Part shown: piece by piece, positions 33,968 to 42,909 of the stretch
Layout: the number at the start of each line of letters is the position of its first letter
Numbering within the stretch: position 1 is the first letter of the stretch
From: Coriobacteriia bacterium
GTDB taxonomy: Bacteria > Actinomycetota > Coriobacteriia > Coriobacteriales > Eggerthellaceae
Direction of reading: 5' to 3'
DNA: 64,000 nt
NCBI GenBank assembly: GCA_030536315.1
Contig: JAUNQF010000003.1
Coordinates: forward strand, 1-64,000
Translations under genes and position numbers: made by a program
Notes under the pieces: generated by a model
The model's database searches: none
What the model was told of the DNA's origin: nothing
Seen by the model: the letters and a program-made list of their open reading frames with translations, nothing else

Positions 33968-34127
33968 CGCAAATAGTACTTCGGACCGTTATAGAAAACG
34001 GTCGAGGCGCCCGTCGGGGAAGCCTCATATATAAAAATCAATAACAGATCAGATGGCAATGGCCCATCGGGGCACGTGCGTCCAACTAAGGGCGTAGTGT
34101 CAAAGAATCCGAGAGAAAGGATTAATT
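33968..34127 (+). promoter_or_regulatory. Structured 5' leader of the clpP2-clpX2 operon
   Basis: Several hairpins lie one after another in a GC-richer stretch: GACCGTT/AACGGTC; GAGGC/GCCTC enclosing CCC/GGG; GATGG/CCATC; and GGCAC..GCGTCC paired with GGGCGT..GTGTC. AGAAAGGATT then serves as RBS. I do not recognise a known riboswitch class. It may be a protein-binding or stress-sensing leader, or a small RNA in its own right. Confidence 0.5.
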
Positions 34128-34727
34128 ATGCACCAACAAATTACAATAACTGAAAGAGCGAACGGTAGGTTTAACAACACAAACCTGGAAAGTAGGATGT
34201 ATGTCGACAACATTTGTTACATCTTTGGAGAAATTGACGACGAAACAGCCTACAACATCGTTCAGCAGCTTCAGTATCTTGAGGCAAAAGACCCAGAGCA
34301 AGACATTACCATCGTAATTAATAGTCCTGGTGGTTCTGTTTCGGCAGGTCTTGCGATTTTTGATGTTATGTGTGGTGTTCAAAATGACATTAACACTGTG
34401 TGCGTTGGTAAAGCAGCAAGTATGGGAGCTTTCTTGTTGGCTGGTGGAACAAAAGGGAAGAGGCAAATATACCCAAATGCCGAAGTTCTAATCCATCAAC
34501 CATTAGGAGGGGCTCAAGGTCAGGCAACTGAAATTGAAATTGTTGCTGAACACATTAAGAAGACAAAAAAGACGTTAAATAAAATTTTATCAGCAAATAC
34601 TGGTAAATCGGAAAAGGAGGTGGCGAAAGATACAGATAGAGACAATTGGATGTCATCGTTAGAGGCCGTTAAATATGGAATCTGTGACGAAGTGATATCT
34701 GCCAAAGAAGTTAAGAAAGCAAATTAA
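34128..34727 (+). CDS. ClpP-family serine protease (ClpP2)
   Basis: ATP-dependent protease proteolytic subunit, 199 aa. The catalytic triad is complete: Ser in KAASMGAFLLAGG (about residue 103), His in VLIHQPLGGAQGQ (about 128) and Asp in KDTDRDNWMSS (about 177). INSPGGSVSAG forms the oxyanion segment. The protein starts close to the mature N-terminus, with little propeptide. It is followed 18 bases later by the ClpX-like ATPase. No trigger-factor gene precedes it, unlike the usual tig-clpP-clpX order, so it is probably not the housekeeping copy. Its single Trp is TGG. Confidence 0.92.
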   Translation: MHQQITITERANGRFNNTNLESRMYVDNICYIFGEIDDETAYNIVQQLQYLEAKDPEQDITIVINSPGGSVSAGLAIFDVMCGVQNDINTVCVGKAASMGAFLLAGGTKGKRQIYPNAEVLIHQPLGGAQGQATEIEIVAEHIKKTKKTLNKILSANTGKSEKEVAKDTDRDNWMSSLEAVKYGICDEVISAKEVKKAN

Positions 34728-34745
34728 GAAAGGAATGGTGAAATT

Positions 34746-36485
34746 ATGACTAAGACTAAAAATAAAAATAGAAAAAATACTATTGATGTAAAAATTTCAA
34801 CTACAGAAGCTAATCAAATAATGAGGCTTGTAAAGAAACCGCCTAAATGTAAAAATCTATTTCAATTTCAACAACATGAGGACATTGAAACAAGCCTGCT
34901 TGAATTAAAAAATCTTATAGCCTCGATTTTGGGCTATTATCGCTGGGTAGATAGACAGTGAGAAGGTAAGAGCCTTGCCTTAGATGATGCTTGGCGTTGC
35001 CAAAGTTATATCATTTCTCTTATTGTATTTATGTATTCTGGTATGTATTTTTTAGCAAAACAAGACAAACCAGATGATAACTACATTTCTGTTCCGCTCG
35101 GTTCGCCTTTATGTGAATTAAAACATTTTGCTGAGGAATCGGGGAACTTTAATTTTTTAATTGATTGATGAGGAGATTATAGTTTTTTTGGCAAAAGTGA
35201 TACTTTTGTAGAGAAGTGCATTAGAGAGTTAGAAGAAGATGAGGACTTAAGTAAAGACGTCGCTAAAAGTCTTGTAGATTTTCTTACACATCAACATGCA
35301 GATATAAAATTAATTTTGAATGGAGATGTTGATATTCCTAATAAAGCTAATGTTATTAAAAACGTACACTGTTATGAACATAGAAAAATTGATTCTTATG
35401 AAATTCCTACAAAATTATTTAAAGAACAGGTAAATAAGTTAAACGATAAATTTTGTCCCAGTGAAGATGATAAACAGGAAGCAATTAACGATGAAGTCAT
35501 GTCTATAGCTCAAGAATTTTTAGAGAAATATAAGCTTCAAGATATTTATGATTATATTTCTACAAAGGTTTATAAGCAGGATAGAGCTAAACGTGCTATT
35601 AGCCTTTTGATTTTGAATCATATGAATAGACTTGCTTATCCAAAAGCTAATATTGCGAAGTATAATTACATGTTGATTGGTCCAACTGGGTCTGGAAAGA
35701 CAGAAATAATACGAGCTATTTCAGACATTCTTCCTGTCCCTGTAATAATTGTAGATATGGCTTGTGTTACGGCAGAGGGATGAAAGGGGCAAAGCTTATC
35801 AGACAATATTAAGGCTCAATATAAACAACTAGAAAACAAAGCGTTAATAGATTATGCTATTTTTGTCTTTGATGAAGCAGATAAAATATTAAATTTGGCG
35901 AACACCGAACATTGAAGTGCCACATCAACCGAAATGCAGAGTAATTTATTAAAATTTTTAGAGGACGGAGATTTCCGTACTGATAGTGGGAATCTACTTT
36001 GTAAGACGAAACATACTTCTACGATTTTTGTTGGTGCTTTTACGGACGTTCTAAATTCAGAAGAAATTAAAGTCAATAGCTTTAATAAAAGTCCTAAACA
36101 AAGAAGAGATACTTCTAATCTTATTTACAATAGACTAATTGATGCTGGTATGATGCCTGAGCTTGTTGGTAGACTTTCTGATTATGTATTTGTGGATGAG
36201 CTTTCTGCCGAGGATTACTTATACATTATTAAGAATCTTAATGATTCATATGTCGATAAAGTAATGAACGAATTTAAACTTAATGGTGTGAATTTAAGTT
36301 TTACCCCTAACTCGTTAAGAGAAATTGCGGCTTATGCGAAAGAGAGAAATTTGGGAGTGCGTGGTGCGACTTCGCTAATTCGCTTGATTATTAATGATAA
36401 AGCATTCGAATCTATAACCGGACCCGACAAAGATTTGTGTGTAGATAAGAATATGGTTAAAAGCTATATGGAACAAGAGCTTTAA
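34746..36485 (+). CDS. Divergent ClpX-like AAA+ unfoldase with a novel N-terminal domain
   Basis: A 579-aa AAA+ protein; the C-terminal 280 residues are ClpX-like. Walker A GPTGSGKTEII (about 311), Walker B FVFDEAD (about 373), MPELVGRLSDYVFVDEL and the sensor-2 stretch NLGVRGATSLI are clear. The first 190 residues match nothing I know and lack the Cys4 zinc domain of ClpX. The pore loop GYVG is replaced by GWKG, whose Trp is the TGA at 35781-35783. The IGF loop used to dock on ClpP is not recognisable (NSFNKSPKQRR in its place). Five of seven Trp are TGA. It presumably feeds ClpP2; the specificity is unknown. Confidence 0.8.
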
Positions 36486-36500
36486 GAGAAAGGATATAAC

Positions 36501-37049
36501 ATGAAAAAATATAACAGAGACACAAAGTTAATACTAATCAGTTCTGGAATTACATTAGCAATTTGTATTTTGATAAGCCTGATTGTAGTTCCGCATTTAA
36601 TCGAGAGTGCTGAATGAAAAGCCACTATAGAACCTGAAAAATCTATGCTAAATAACAGTCCGTATATCAAGTTTATTCAAGTAGGCGATGAAATAGAATT
36701 CGGCAACGACCTTCGTACAGGAAAGAAAGATGTTGCAGAACCACTTAATTGACATGTAGAAAAAATTGAGGGAATTAAAGCGTACTTGGTTCTTGACGAT
36801 TATTTACTTGTAGAAAATTGTAATGATTGTAACGACTACCTAACTAGCTGAGACAGAACTTGAATTAATGAAAGGTTTTACAATGACTGGTTTTCTGATT
36901 ATGGAAGAGAGCAATTTGTTCCTAGTGAAACTGGAGTTGTCCCTTCGGGCAAGGCAATTGTTGGAGATAAAGTCTTCTGTGTTGATGCAAGGGATAGAGA
37001 AGATGGACTAAGAGAAATAAAGCCCGCTATGTGATTACTGATTCATTAG
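36501..37049 (+). CDS. Membrane-anchored DUF6273-like protein of the clpP2 operon
   Basis: A 182-aa protein with one N-terminal helix (LILISSGITLAICILISLIV, about 10-29) followed by an extracytoplasmic domain. The pattern TSWDRTWINERFYNDWFS and GDKVFCVDARD resembles the DUF6273 domain. Five Trp are TGA and one TGG, so standard-code annotation would miss the gene altogether. A CNDCNDY stretch might bind a metal. AGAAAGGATA precedes the start, and it lies 15 bases after clpX2. It could be the substrate, an anchor or an inhibitor of the Clp pair. Confidence 0.65.
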
Positions 37050-37088
37050 AATATTTGTATCCCACTGGGTAAGGAGATGAGTGTTTAG

Positions 37089-37156
37089 ACACTCTTTCAG
37101 GGGCGAAGGTTTGATTTGTGTAAAGAGCACAATCCACCTTCGCCTTCTGAGAGTGT
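37089..37156 (+). terminator. Long hairpin at the end of the clpP2 operon
   Basis: ACACTCTTTCAGGGGCGAAGGT pairs with a near-complementary arm carrying ACCTTCGCC and GAGAGTGT, giving a stem of about 28 base pairs with small bulges around a short A-rich loop. TTAAAAGTTTAAAAA follows, without a strong U-tract. It probably ends or stabilises the operon mRNA. Confidence 0.6.
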
Positions 37157-37222
37157 TAAAAGTTTAAAAACAGAGGCAATCTGATAAAATTGTTGAAAAT
37201 ATTAAATTAGCTGCAGGAGGAT

Positions 37223-38614
37223 ATGATGAGATTTAATATGGTCAAAAATTACAAAATTCTTAAAATGTTACTTATATGCTCAACATTATTTTTATTAGTT
37301 GACGCTTTGATTTTGTTGGCTGGGTGTAACAATGGGAGATATGCAAATATTTTAAGCTATGGAGCAGAATCTGGAATTGCTTCGTATGATAATTCTGAAT
37401 CTATCCAAAAAGCGATTGATCAAGTAAATGAGTCCGGAGGGGGAAGAGTTGTCATACCGGCTGGTGATTTCTATACGCATCCAATTGAGTTAAAGTCTGG
37501 TGTCGAGCTTCATTTAGAATCGGGAGCAAAACTTATAGGCGTTGACAATATTGAGGCTTATACAAAATTGAAATATAAAAAGAACCCATCGTTAATTTTT
37601 GCCGATGGGCAAGAAAATATTTCTGTAACAGGTACAGGAACAATTGATGGTCAGGGCGGAGCACCTACTTTTCAGGTTAAAGGTGACCCAGGTGGTCGAC
37701 CTATGATTATATTATTCCATGACTGTAAAGACGTTACAGTTACAGACGTAACTTTAACAAATTCAGCTCATTGAGTGCAATTTTATACGGCATGTGAAAG
37801 AGTTAGGATAAGAGGTATAAAAGTTAACTCTCATGCTAATTTAAATAATGATGGCATTGACATTGGATCTAAAGATGTTGTTGTAAGCGATTGTGTTATT
37901 GATAGTGACGATGATGCCATCTGCTTTAAAGGCGATGAACTTTGCGAGAATGTAACTGTTACAAACTGTGTTGCTTCTACAAACTGCAATGGAATTAAAT
38001 TTGGTACTGCTTCCACAAAAGGATATCGCAATGTTAAAGTAAACAATATAAAGCTAAGTCATGCAAGCGAGGATAATCATAGACAGTGGTCTACAAAATA
38101 TCCAGGAATAACTGCACCTGTTACAATTATTTCAGGCATCGCAATAGAAGTTGTGGGTGGAGGTATCGCTGAGAATATAGACATAAATAATGTCTCGATG
38201 ACTGATGTTCAGACACCTATTTTTATTCGTCAAGGAAAACGTTATGATGAAAGTAAGGCTCCAAACACATATTTAAAAGACATTAAAATAAGTAATGTTA
38301 AGGCCGTAAGCGAGAGCATGATGACTAGCTCTATAACTGGTGTTCCTGGTCTTTATCCTGAGAATATAACTCTTACAAATATTGATATAACTGCGCCAGG
38401 AGGTGGCACTGCTGATATGGGGTCTATAGTCGTTCCTGAAGCTGAAAAAGAATATCCAGAAAACAGAATCCTAGGCACAATTATGCCAGCAAGTGGTTTA
38501 TATATAAGGCATGCCAACAATATTACACTATCAAATGTTAATTTTCATTTTCGCGAACCTGACGATCGTCCTCTAATCATCAAAGATGATTGTACAAATA
38601 TTAACTATTTGTAA
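37223..38614 (+). CDS. GH28-like right-handed beta-helix lipoprotein
   Basis: A 463-aa exported protein. A hydrophobic N-terminus ends in the lipobox LLAGC (about residue 34), so it is probably membrane-tethered. The body is a pectate-lyase-type beta-helix with polygalacturonase features: NNDGIDI, DSDDDAICFKG and NCNGIKFGT, spaced as in GH28 family enzymes. The canonical GHG motif is replaced by NGI. TGA at 37772 (SAHWVQF) is Trp. RBS AGGAGG; ATG at 37223 or 37226. It likely acts on a uronic-acid-containing or similar glycan outside the cell. Its 3' end overlaps the convergent hydrolase by 14 bases. Confidence 0.8.
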
Positions 38615-39341
38615 CGAACTGCAAGATTTGGGTTGCGGATGATGTTTGCTGTTCTTCGGGGGTAATTTCTGGTTCGCCATCTGTGAGCATGGTGCCAAAG
38701 TCGCCAAAATATGCATGACAACCTCCATTAATAAGATAGTAGGCTTTGTTTGGGGGAAGGTTGTTTTCGAACATGTAATATATGTTTGGATTTGCAAATG
38801 TATCATTGCTGGCATATATACTTAGTAGACGAAGTGAACTGTCTGAAAAATTTTGTCTGAGATGAGCACCAAGATTTATGGCGCCCTTCACACGATCTTG
38901 GTATTTGAGTGCTTGGCGGTCTGCGACTTCGCCACCTAGAGAATGTCCAGCAAAATACCAATTCTTAATATTCGGATACCTCTCAAAAATATTTTCGCAA
39001 TCTTGCATGCTAAAAAGAGGAATATGAATTAGGTTGTCTTCGGCAACACATAAAATGTTGTTTTCCGCTAAATTAGCTAACATATAACCATAAGCGTAAT
39101 GCTCAATTTTGGCACCAGTATAAAATATTATTCCTATATCAGGATTTGAATTTTTGGGTGAACAGACAATTTCATTTTCGTTATATTCTGTAATGATATT
39201 TGAGCTTGGGTTAGTGATTTTAGATTTAACTGCATCACTTGCCGTTCTTGGTATAAGCATGTAAATTACAATACCTAATATAAAGATTATTATAACCAGG
39301 AGTAACGATAGTAGTATTTTCTTAAGCAACTTCTTACTCAT
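38601..39341 (-). CDS. Membrane-anchored alpha/beta hydrolase
   Basis: A 246-aa protein with one N-terminal transmembrane helix (about residues 8-28) and an alpha/beta-hydrolase domain. The nucleophile elbow is GHSLGG, and IIFYTGAKIEHYAYGYMLA resembles the PF12695 type. The acid appears in SIYASNDTF and the His in INGGCHAYFGDF. The start at 39341 (MSKKLLKK) is chosen over an upstream in-frame extension of 53 residues that reads into the divergent promoter region. Substrate unknown; likely a surface esterase or lipase-like enzyme. Confidence 0.8.
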   Translation of the reverse strand: MSKKLLKKILLSLLLVIIIFILGIVIYMLIPRTASDAVKSKITNPSSNIITEYNENEIVCSPKNSNPDIGIIFYTGAKIEHYAYGYMLANLAENNILCVAEDNLIHIPLFSMQDCENIFERYPNIKNWYFAGHSLGGEVADRQALKYQDRVKGAINLGAHLRQNFSDSSLRLLSIYASNDTFANPNIYYMFENNLPPNKAYYLINGGCHAYFGDFGTMLTDGEPEITPEEQQTSSATQILQFVTNS

Positions 39342-39402
39342 TTTGTTGATGATATAGTATACTAGAAAATGAAAATAATATATTCCAATTATAGGAGGCC
39401 CC

Positions 39403-40101
39403 ATGAATAAAGGAAAAACAATCCTAAAAGAGTTCTTTTTGCCATTGCTTGGACAATTTGGCGTATTGATTATTGCTATTCTTTTGCACAGAGTTTTCAT
39501 TGGCTTAGGTCCAAATATTTTGGATCCAGTACAAATTGGTGATGAGATAACGAAACCAACATTAGGGAGATTGTGTTATTTGATATTTGCATTTATTATG
39601 TTTTTGGTATTCGCGATAGTTGCCATGAAAAACGCAAACAAAGTTTACTTTTCGTTTTTTACAGGCATCTTGTCCGGCACCTTTTTGTGACAAATGCTTG
39701 GCGAAGACATGTGGCACTTCGGCCTTTTAGAACACGGAGAAATTGTTCATTTTATCAGGCTTGAAAGCATTTCGGTCTTACCATTTCTGATACCTGTGTT
39801 GATATTTGTAGTGTACTGCGCGACAAGAAAAAATTTCAATTGAGGAATTACCAGTGTGCTTGTTTCATTTTTTATTAATTGATTAGGGCATTACGTTTCG
39901 CATGGGACTTATCCAATATTCCAATTTGTTATGACTGAGGATGTTTGGTTCCAAATTGCAGGCTGCCTATTTGGATCGTTGATAATTATAATTAGTATTT
40001 ACCTGGCTATATTCAAAGCTAAAACGCTTAAAACAAGAATATTGTGTTCGGCATTATTGTATGCGGGAATTGCTATAGTCGCTTTTGGCTTCATGGAGTA
40101 A
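39403..40101 (+). CDS. Uncharacterised multi-pass membrane protein
   Basis: A 232-aa protein with about six membrane helices, rich in Phe and Ile. In-frame TGAs at 39688, 39844 and 39883 (FLWQMLGEDMWHF, FNWGIT, INWLGHYV) are read as Trp. His and Trp are frequent in and around the membrane segments. AGGAGG precedes the ATG. I do not recognise the family. It is convergent with the PRTase-like gene, 4 bases apart. Confidence 0.7.
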
Positions 40102-40105
40102 TTGA

Positions 40106-41200
40106 TTAATAATTTTTTAGAGCCGAAGTAAACTCTTCGATGCGCTTGTTGGCTATATCTTTAAGCGTTATTTCGTTTAGGCTCTCAATATACTTGAGTT
40201 CTTGCTGATATAGGTCTTTAACTTCGTCTTTGGGGAGACTATTATAGTGGCAACTGTCACATCAATCTTCGAATGATATTGAAAGCTTATGTCCAAGTTT
40301 TTCTTCAAGCAATTTTTGCATGTCAATTTCATCCGCACGCGCGAGAATTCCATTTCAAAATTCAAGTACTTCATCAATATGTTCTTTGATATTAAATCTG
40401 CGAGCACCACCATCATAGATGATACATTTTTCAAATAGGGCATCTCTCATTGAAAGAGTTTGATGGCGAAATTCCGGAGAGATAATCCCGTCCCTTCAAA
40501 TGAAATCTATCAATGGGCGGTTAATTCCCGACACTCCATAATCTCCAGGCTCATAACAGCTAAAAATTCCTTCGTAAAAAACAGTAATAAAGCCTTCGAA
40601 ATCTGGTCAATAGCCTCGTAATTCATTAGTTAGATCTTCAAGAAGAGGAATAGCCCTACTTCCTCCAATTGTGAAGAGAATTATATTTTTGAGTCTCTCA
40701 TTATTTTGACGGTAATAATCTGTGACATGACGAAGGCACTCAATCAGTGTTTCGCCAGAAGCTAAAATGTCTCCAATCATAAGTGTAGCGTCAGGCACAG
40801 TGTCAATCTTTTCGTATTTAACTGCCAGCCCATTTATGTCGCCATTCTTGTCGAAGGTACGCTCACAAGATAAAAAGCTAATATCATTAATAGAAATATT
40901 GTTTAGATGGCAAGCCTCTTCAACAGGGAAGTTTAGAGCGCCTCGTAAAATATTTAGAATGCTTACAGAATGAATTTTGCCATTATTGTTGAGGTAATTT
41001 AGTGCTTTGCAGCTTGGTCCGAGAAGGGATGTATAAACCTCATATCCAACAACCTCAGGACAATTCATTAGTCTTCTACTTTTTTCTGATGAAATAATAT
41101 AGTAGTTGTTTAACAAATCGCTTCCACGCAGTTTGTAGCAGTTAACATCTGAAGATGAAAACTCTGAAATTATATGTGCGTTAATTAAATTGTTGTCCAT
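40106..41200 (-). CDS. Phosphoribosyltransferase-like protein, 364 aa
   Basis: The segment DATLMIGDILASGETLIECL (about residue 150) resembles the PRPP-binding loop of type I phosphoribosyltransferases, and LNILRGALNFP (about 75) resembles their N-terminal substrate loop. The C-terminal 160 residues are helical, with a CDSC pair near residue 320. TGAs (complement at 40607, 40498, 40354 and 40261) are Trp. The start at 41200 follows GGAGAA and lies just after a TATAAT (complement 41217-41222). It is divergent from the microcompartment operon. Reaction unknown. Confidence 0.65.
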
Positions 41201-41230
41201 TTTTTCTCCGTTTTGCATTATACTATACAC

Positions 41231-41254
41231 GTAAAATTTTCATGCGAATTTTAC
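41231..41254. promoter_or_regulatory. Palindrome in the divergent region upstream of the microcompartment operon
   Basis: GTAAAATT and AATTTTAC flank an 8-base centre containing CATG, forming an almost perfect 24-base palindrome. It lies upstream of the PRTase-like gene's -10 box and about 60 bases before the first shell gene. It is a candidate operator for one or both; no regulator gene is adjacent. Confidence 0.4.
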
Positions 41255-41312
41255 AAATCTAACAAAGCTAAAACGTTCAACTGAATTTTGTTTTTGACCT
41301 ATTGGGGGATTG

Positions 41313-41660
41313 ATGGAAGACTCTAAAAAAACAAGAATTATTCAAGAATACGTTCCTGGAAAACAAGTTACACTTTGTCATTTAATTTCTAAACCCGATA
41401 AAAATTTATACGATAAATTAGGCCTGATGGATGTGTCCGGCTCTATCGGAATTTTAACTATTACACCTGGCGAAGGCGCTATCGTCGGTGGCGATATTGC
41501 TCTTAAAACCGCCAATGTAAATATAGGTTATTTAGACAGGTTCAACGGTTCGCTCGTTATTTATGGTGATGTTTCGGCCGTTGAGTCTTCGCTAAAAAAT
41601 GTTGTTTCATCGCTTAAAGATAAGCTTGGATTTCATCCTTGCGCATTTACAAAATCGTAG
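41313..41660 (+). CDS. pduU: EutS/PduU-type microcompartment shell protein
   Basis: Circularly permuted BMC-domain hexamer subunit, 115 aa. RIIQEYVPGKQVTLCHLI at the N-terminus and GILTITPGEGAIVGGDIA are typical of EutS/PduU, whose N-terminal strands form a small beta-barrel plug on the hexamer. It opens the operon; GGGGGA precedes the ATG at 41313 (a TTG at 41310 is also possible). EutS and PduU cannot be separated by eye; the operon favours PduU. Confidence 0.9.
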   Translation: MEDSKKTRIIQEYVPGKQVTLCHLISKPDKNLYDKLGLMDVSGSIGILTITPGEGAIVGGDIALKTANVNIGYLDRFNGSLVIYGDVSAVESSLKNVVSSLKDKLGFHPCAFTKS

Positions 41661-41669
41661 TGCTTATTT

Positions 41670-42116
41670 ATGAGCGATGTTGATATTAAAAGAATAATAT
41701 TGATTGGAAGATCGGGAAGTGGCAAGACTTCGCTGTGTCAAGCAATTAGAGGAGAAGATTTAAAGTTTTATAAAACCCAGACAGTTCATATAGAGAACAT
41801 GTCGATGATTGACACACCGGGTGAATACATAGAAAGGGCATTTTTTAAAAGTACATTGACAGCTGCTGCGGTAGATGCGGAAATTGTTGTTTTATTCCAA
41901 GATCCTACTCGCGAACAAATTATTTTTCCGCCGGTCTACACTTCAATGTTTAACAAGCCATCAATTGGTTTAGTAACGAAGACAGACATCGCCAGCGAAA
42001 AGTCAATTCAAAATGCTGAACATTTTTTGCGTTTAGCCGGTGTAGATAAAGTGATGAGGGTGAGCAATAAAACAAGAGAAGGAATTAAAGAATTTTTAGA
42101 ACTTATTAAAAAGTAG
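41670..42116 (+). CDS. pduV: EutP/PduV-type small GTPase
   Basis: Ras-like P-loop GTPase of 148 aa found in eut and pdu operons. Walker A GRSGSGKTSLCQA is at residue 12, the switch-II DTPGE at about 50 and the base-recognition motif TKTD at about 109. The first 15 residues (MSDVDIKRIILIGR) lead straight into the P-loop. Members have been linked to shell positioning and acetate-kinase-like activity, but the role is unsettled. It lies 9 bases after the first shell gene. Confidence 0.87.
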   Translation: MSDVDIKRIILIGRSGSGKTSLCQAIRGEDLKFYKTQTVHIENMSMIDTPGEYIERAFFKSTLTAAAVDAEIVVLFQDPTREQIIFPPVYTSMFNKPSIGLVTKTDIASEKSIQNAEHFLRLAGVDKVMRVSNKTREGIKEFLELIKK

Positions 42117-42137
42117 TTCTTAGGCAGGAGGAGATAA

Positions 42138-42908
42138 ATGAAAGCAATTACAGAAAACATGATCAGATACGAAATTGGAGATTCCAAGCCAGAAGTTTAT
42201 GTTATTAAAAAAGGTTGCATTCTAACAACTTCGGCACTTGATTTTTTGGAAGACAACAATATTAAAGTTGCTAAAGAAGGAGAAACTCTTCCTCTAAAAA
42301 TTGATAATGAAAACGACGTCAAAGTTCCTAAGGGTAAGAAAAGCAAAATTTACATTTGCAAGGAAACTGGTAAGCGTTATACAAAAAAGCCAGAATGCAT
42401 GACTCAATTGCATGACAATATTTTAGTTAGCAAATGCTCTGACAGAATTTTATTTAGAGGCAAGTTAGACAGCATGGAGTCTCTTATTGTTTATGCTCAA
42501 GCTGTAATTGCCGAGGTTAACGACATCAAGATTGTTAATGACCTTGATACAATTTTATTTGCTGTTAGAGAATTGGTTCGTGCCGAAGTTCTTGAGGAAG
42601 AAATTCGTCCTTTTGAATTGATAGGCATGTCCTTTGATGAAATTCACGAGAGGTCTCACAACCCTCAAAAGTATTACGGAATTGAGCAATGCAAATTGGC
42701 TGATTATAAATTGGGCAAAGCTTATGCTCTTCTAAATATGATTCGAAGTGGCATGAGAGAGGCCGAAGTTGCAGCTGCTAAGGCATATATTATTGACGGC
42801 AAAACTGAAAGGCCAGATATTATCGAGGCCCTAAACAGAATGTCAAGTGCTATGCATGTAATGATGTCGAAGTTAGATGCTGGAGAATACAACAACAAAG
42901 AGGCGTAA
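42138..42908 (+). CDS. eutT: EutT-like corrinoid adenosyltransferase
   Basis: Makes adenosylcobalamin, the diol-dehydratase cofactor, from cob(I)alamin and ATP; 256 aa. The N-terminal domain has a lone YICKETGKRYTKKPECMTQL block where EutT has its Cys-rich metal site. The C-terminal half has the conserved HERSHNPQKYYGI and RPDIIEALNRMSSAMHVMM segments. It replaces the PduO-type adenosyltransferase usual in pdu operons. AGGAGG precedes the ATG. The stop is one base before pduL. Confidence 0.88.
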   Translation: MKAITENMIRYEIGDSKPEVYVIKKGCILTTSALDFLEDNNIKVAKEGETLPLKIDNENDVKVPKGKKSKIYICKETGKRYTKKPECMTQLHDNILVSKCSDRILFRGKLDSMESLIVYAQAVIAEVNDIKIVNDLDTILFAVRELVRAEVLEEEIRPFELIGMSFDEIHERSHNPQKYYGIEQCKLADYKLGKAYALLNMIRSGMREAEVAAAKAYIIDGKTERPDIIEALNRMSSAMHVMMSKLDAGEYNNKEA

Positions 42909-42909
42909 A

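Noticed and set aside
33968-34127. tmRNA, SRP RNA or 6S RNA before clpP2
   Set aside because: None of the signature segments (tag peptide and tRNA-like ends, SRP GNAR loop, 6S bubble) is present.
36501-37049. Stretch after clpX2 as non-coding
   Set aside because: It looks empty under the standard code, but with TGA as Trp it is a complete 182-codon frame with RBS, membrane helix and a DUF6273-like pattern.
40177-40443. 88-codon minus-strand frame inside the PRTase-like gene
   Set aside because: It is in a different frame from the gene, which continues through this region once TGA is Trp.
41255-41312. Cobalamin riboswitch upstream of the microcompartment operon
   Set aside because: The 58 bases contain no B12-box (GCCACTG-like) and are too short for the aptamer.
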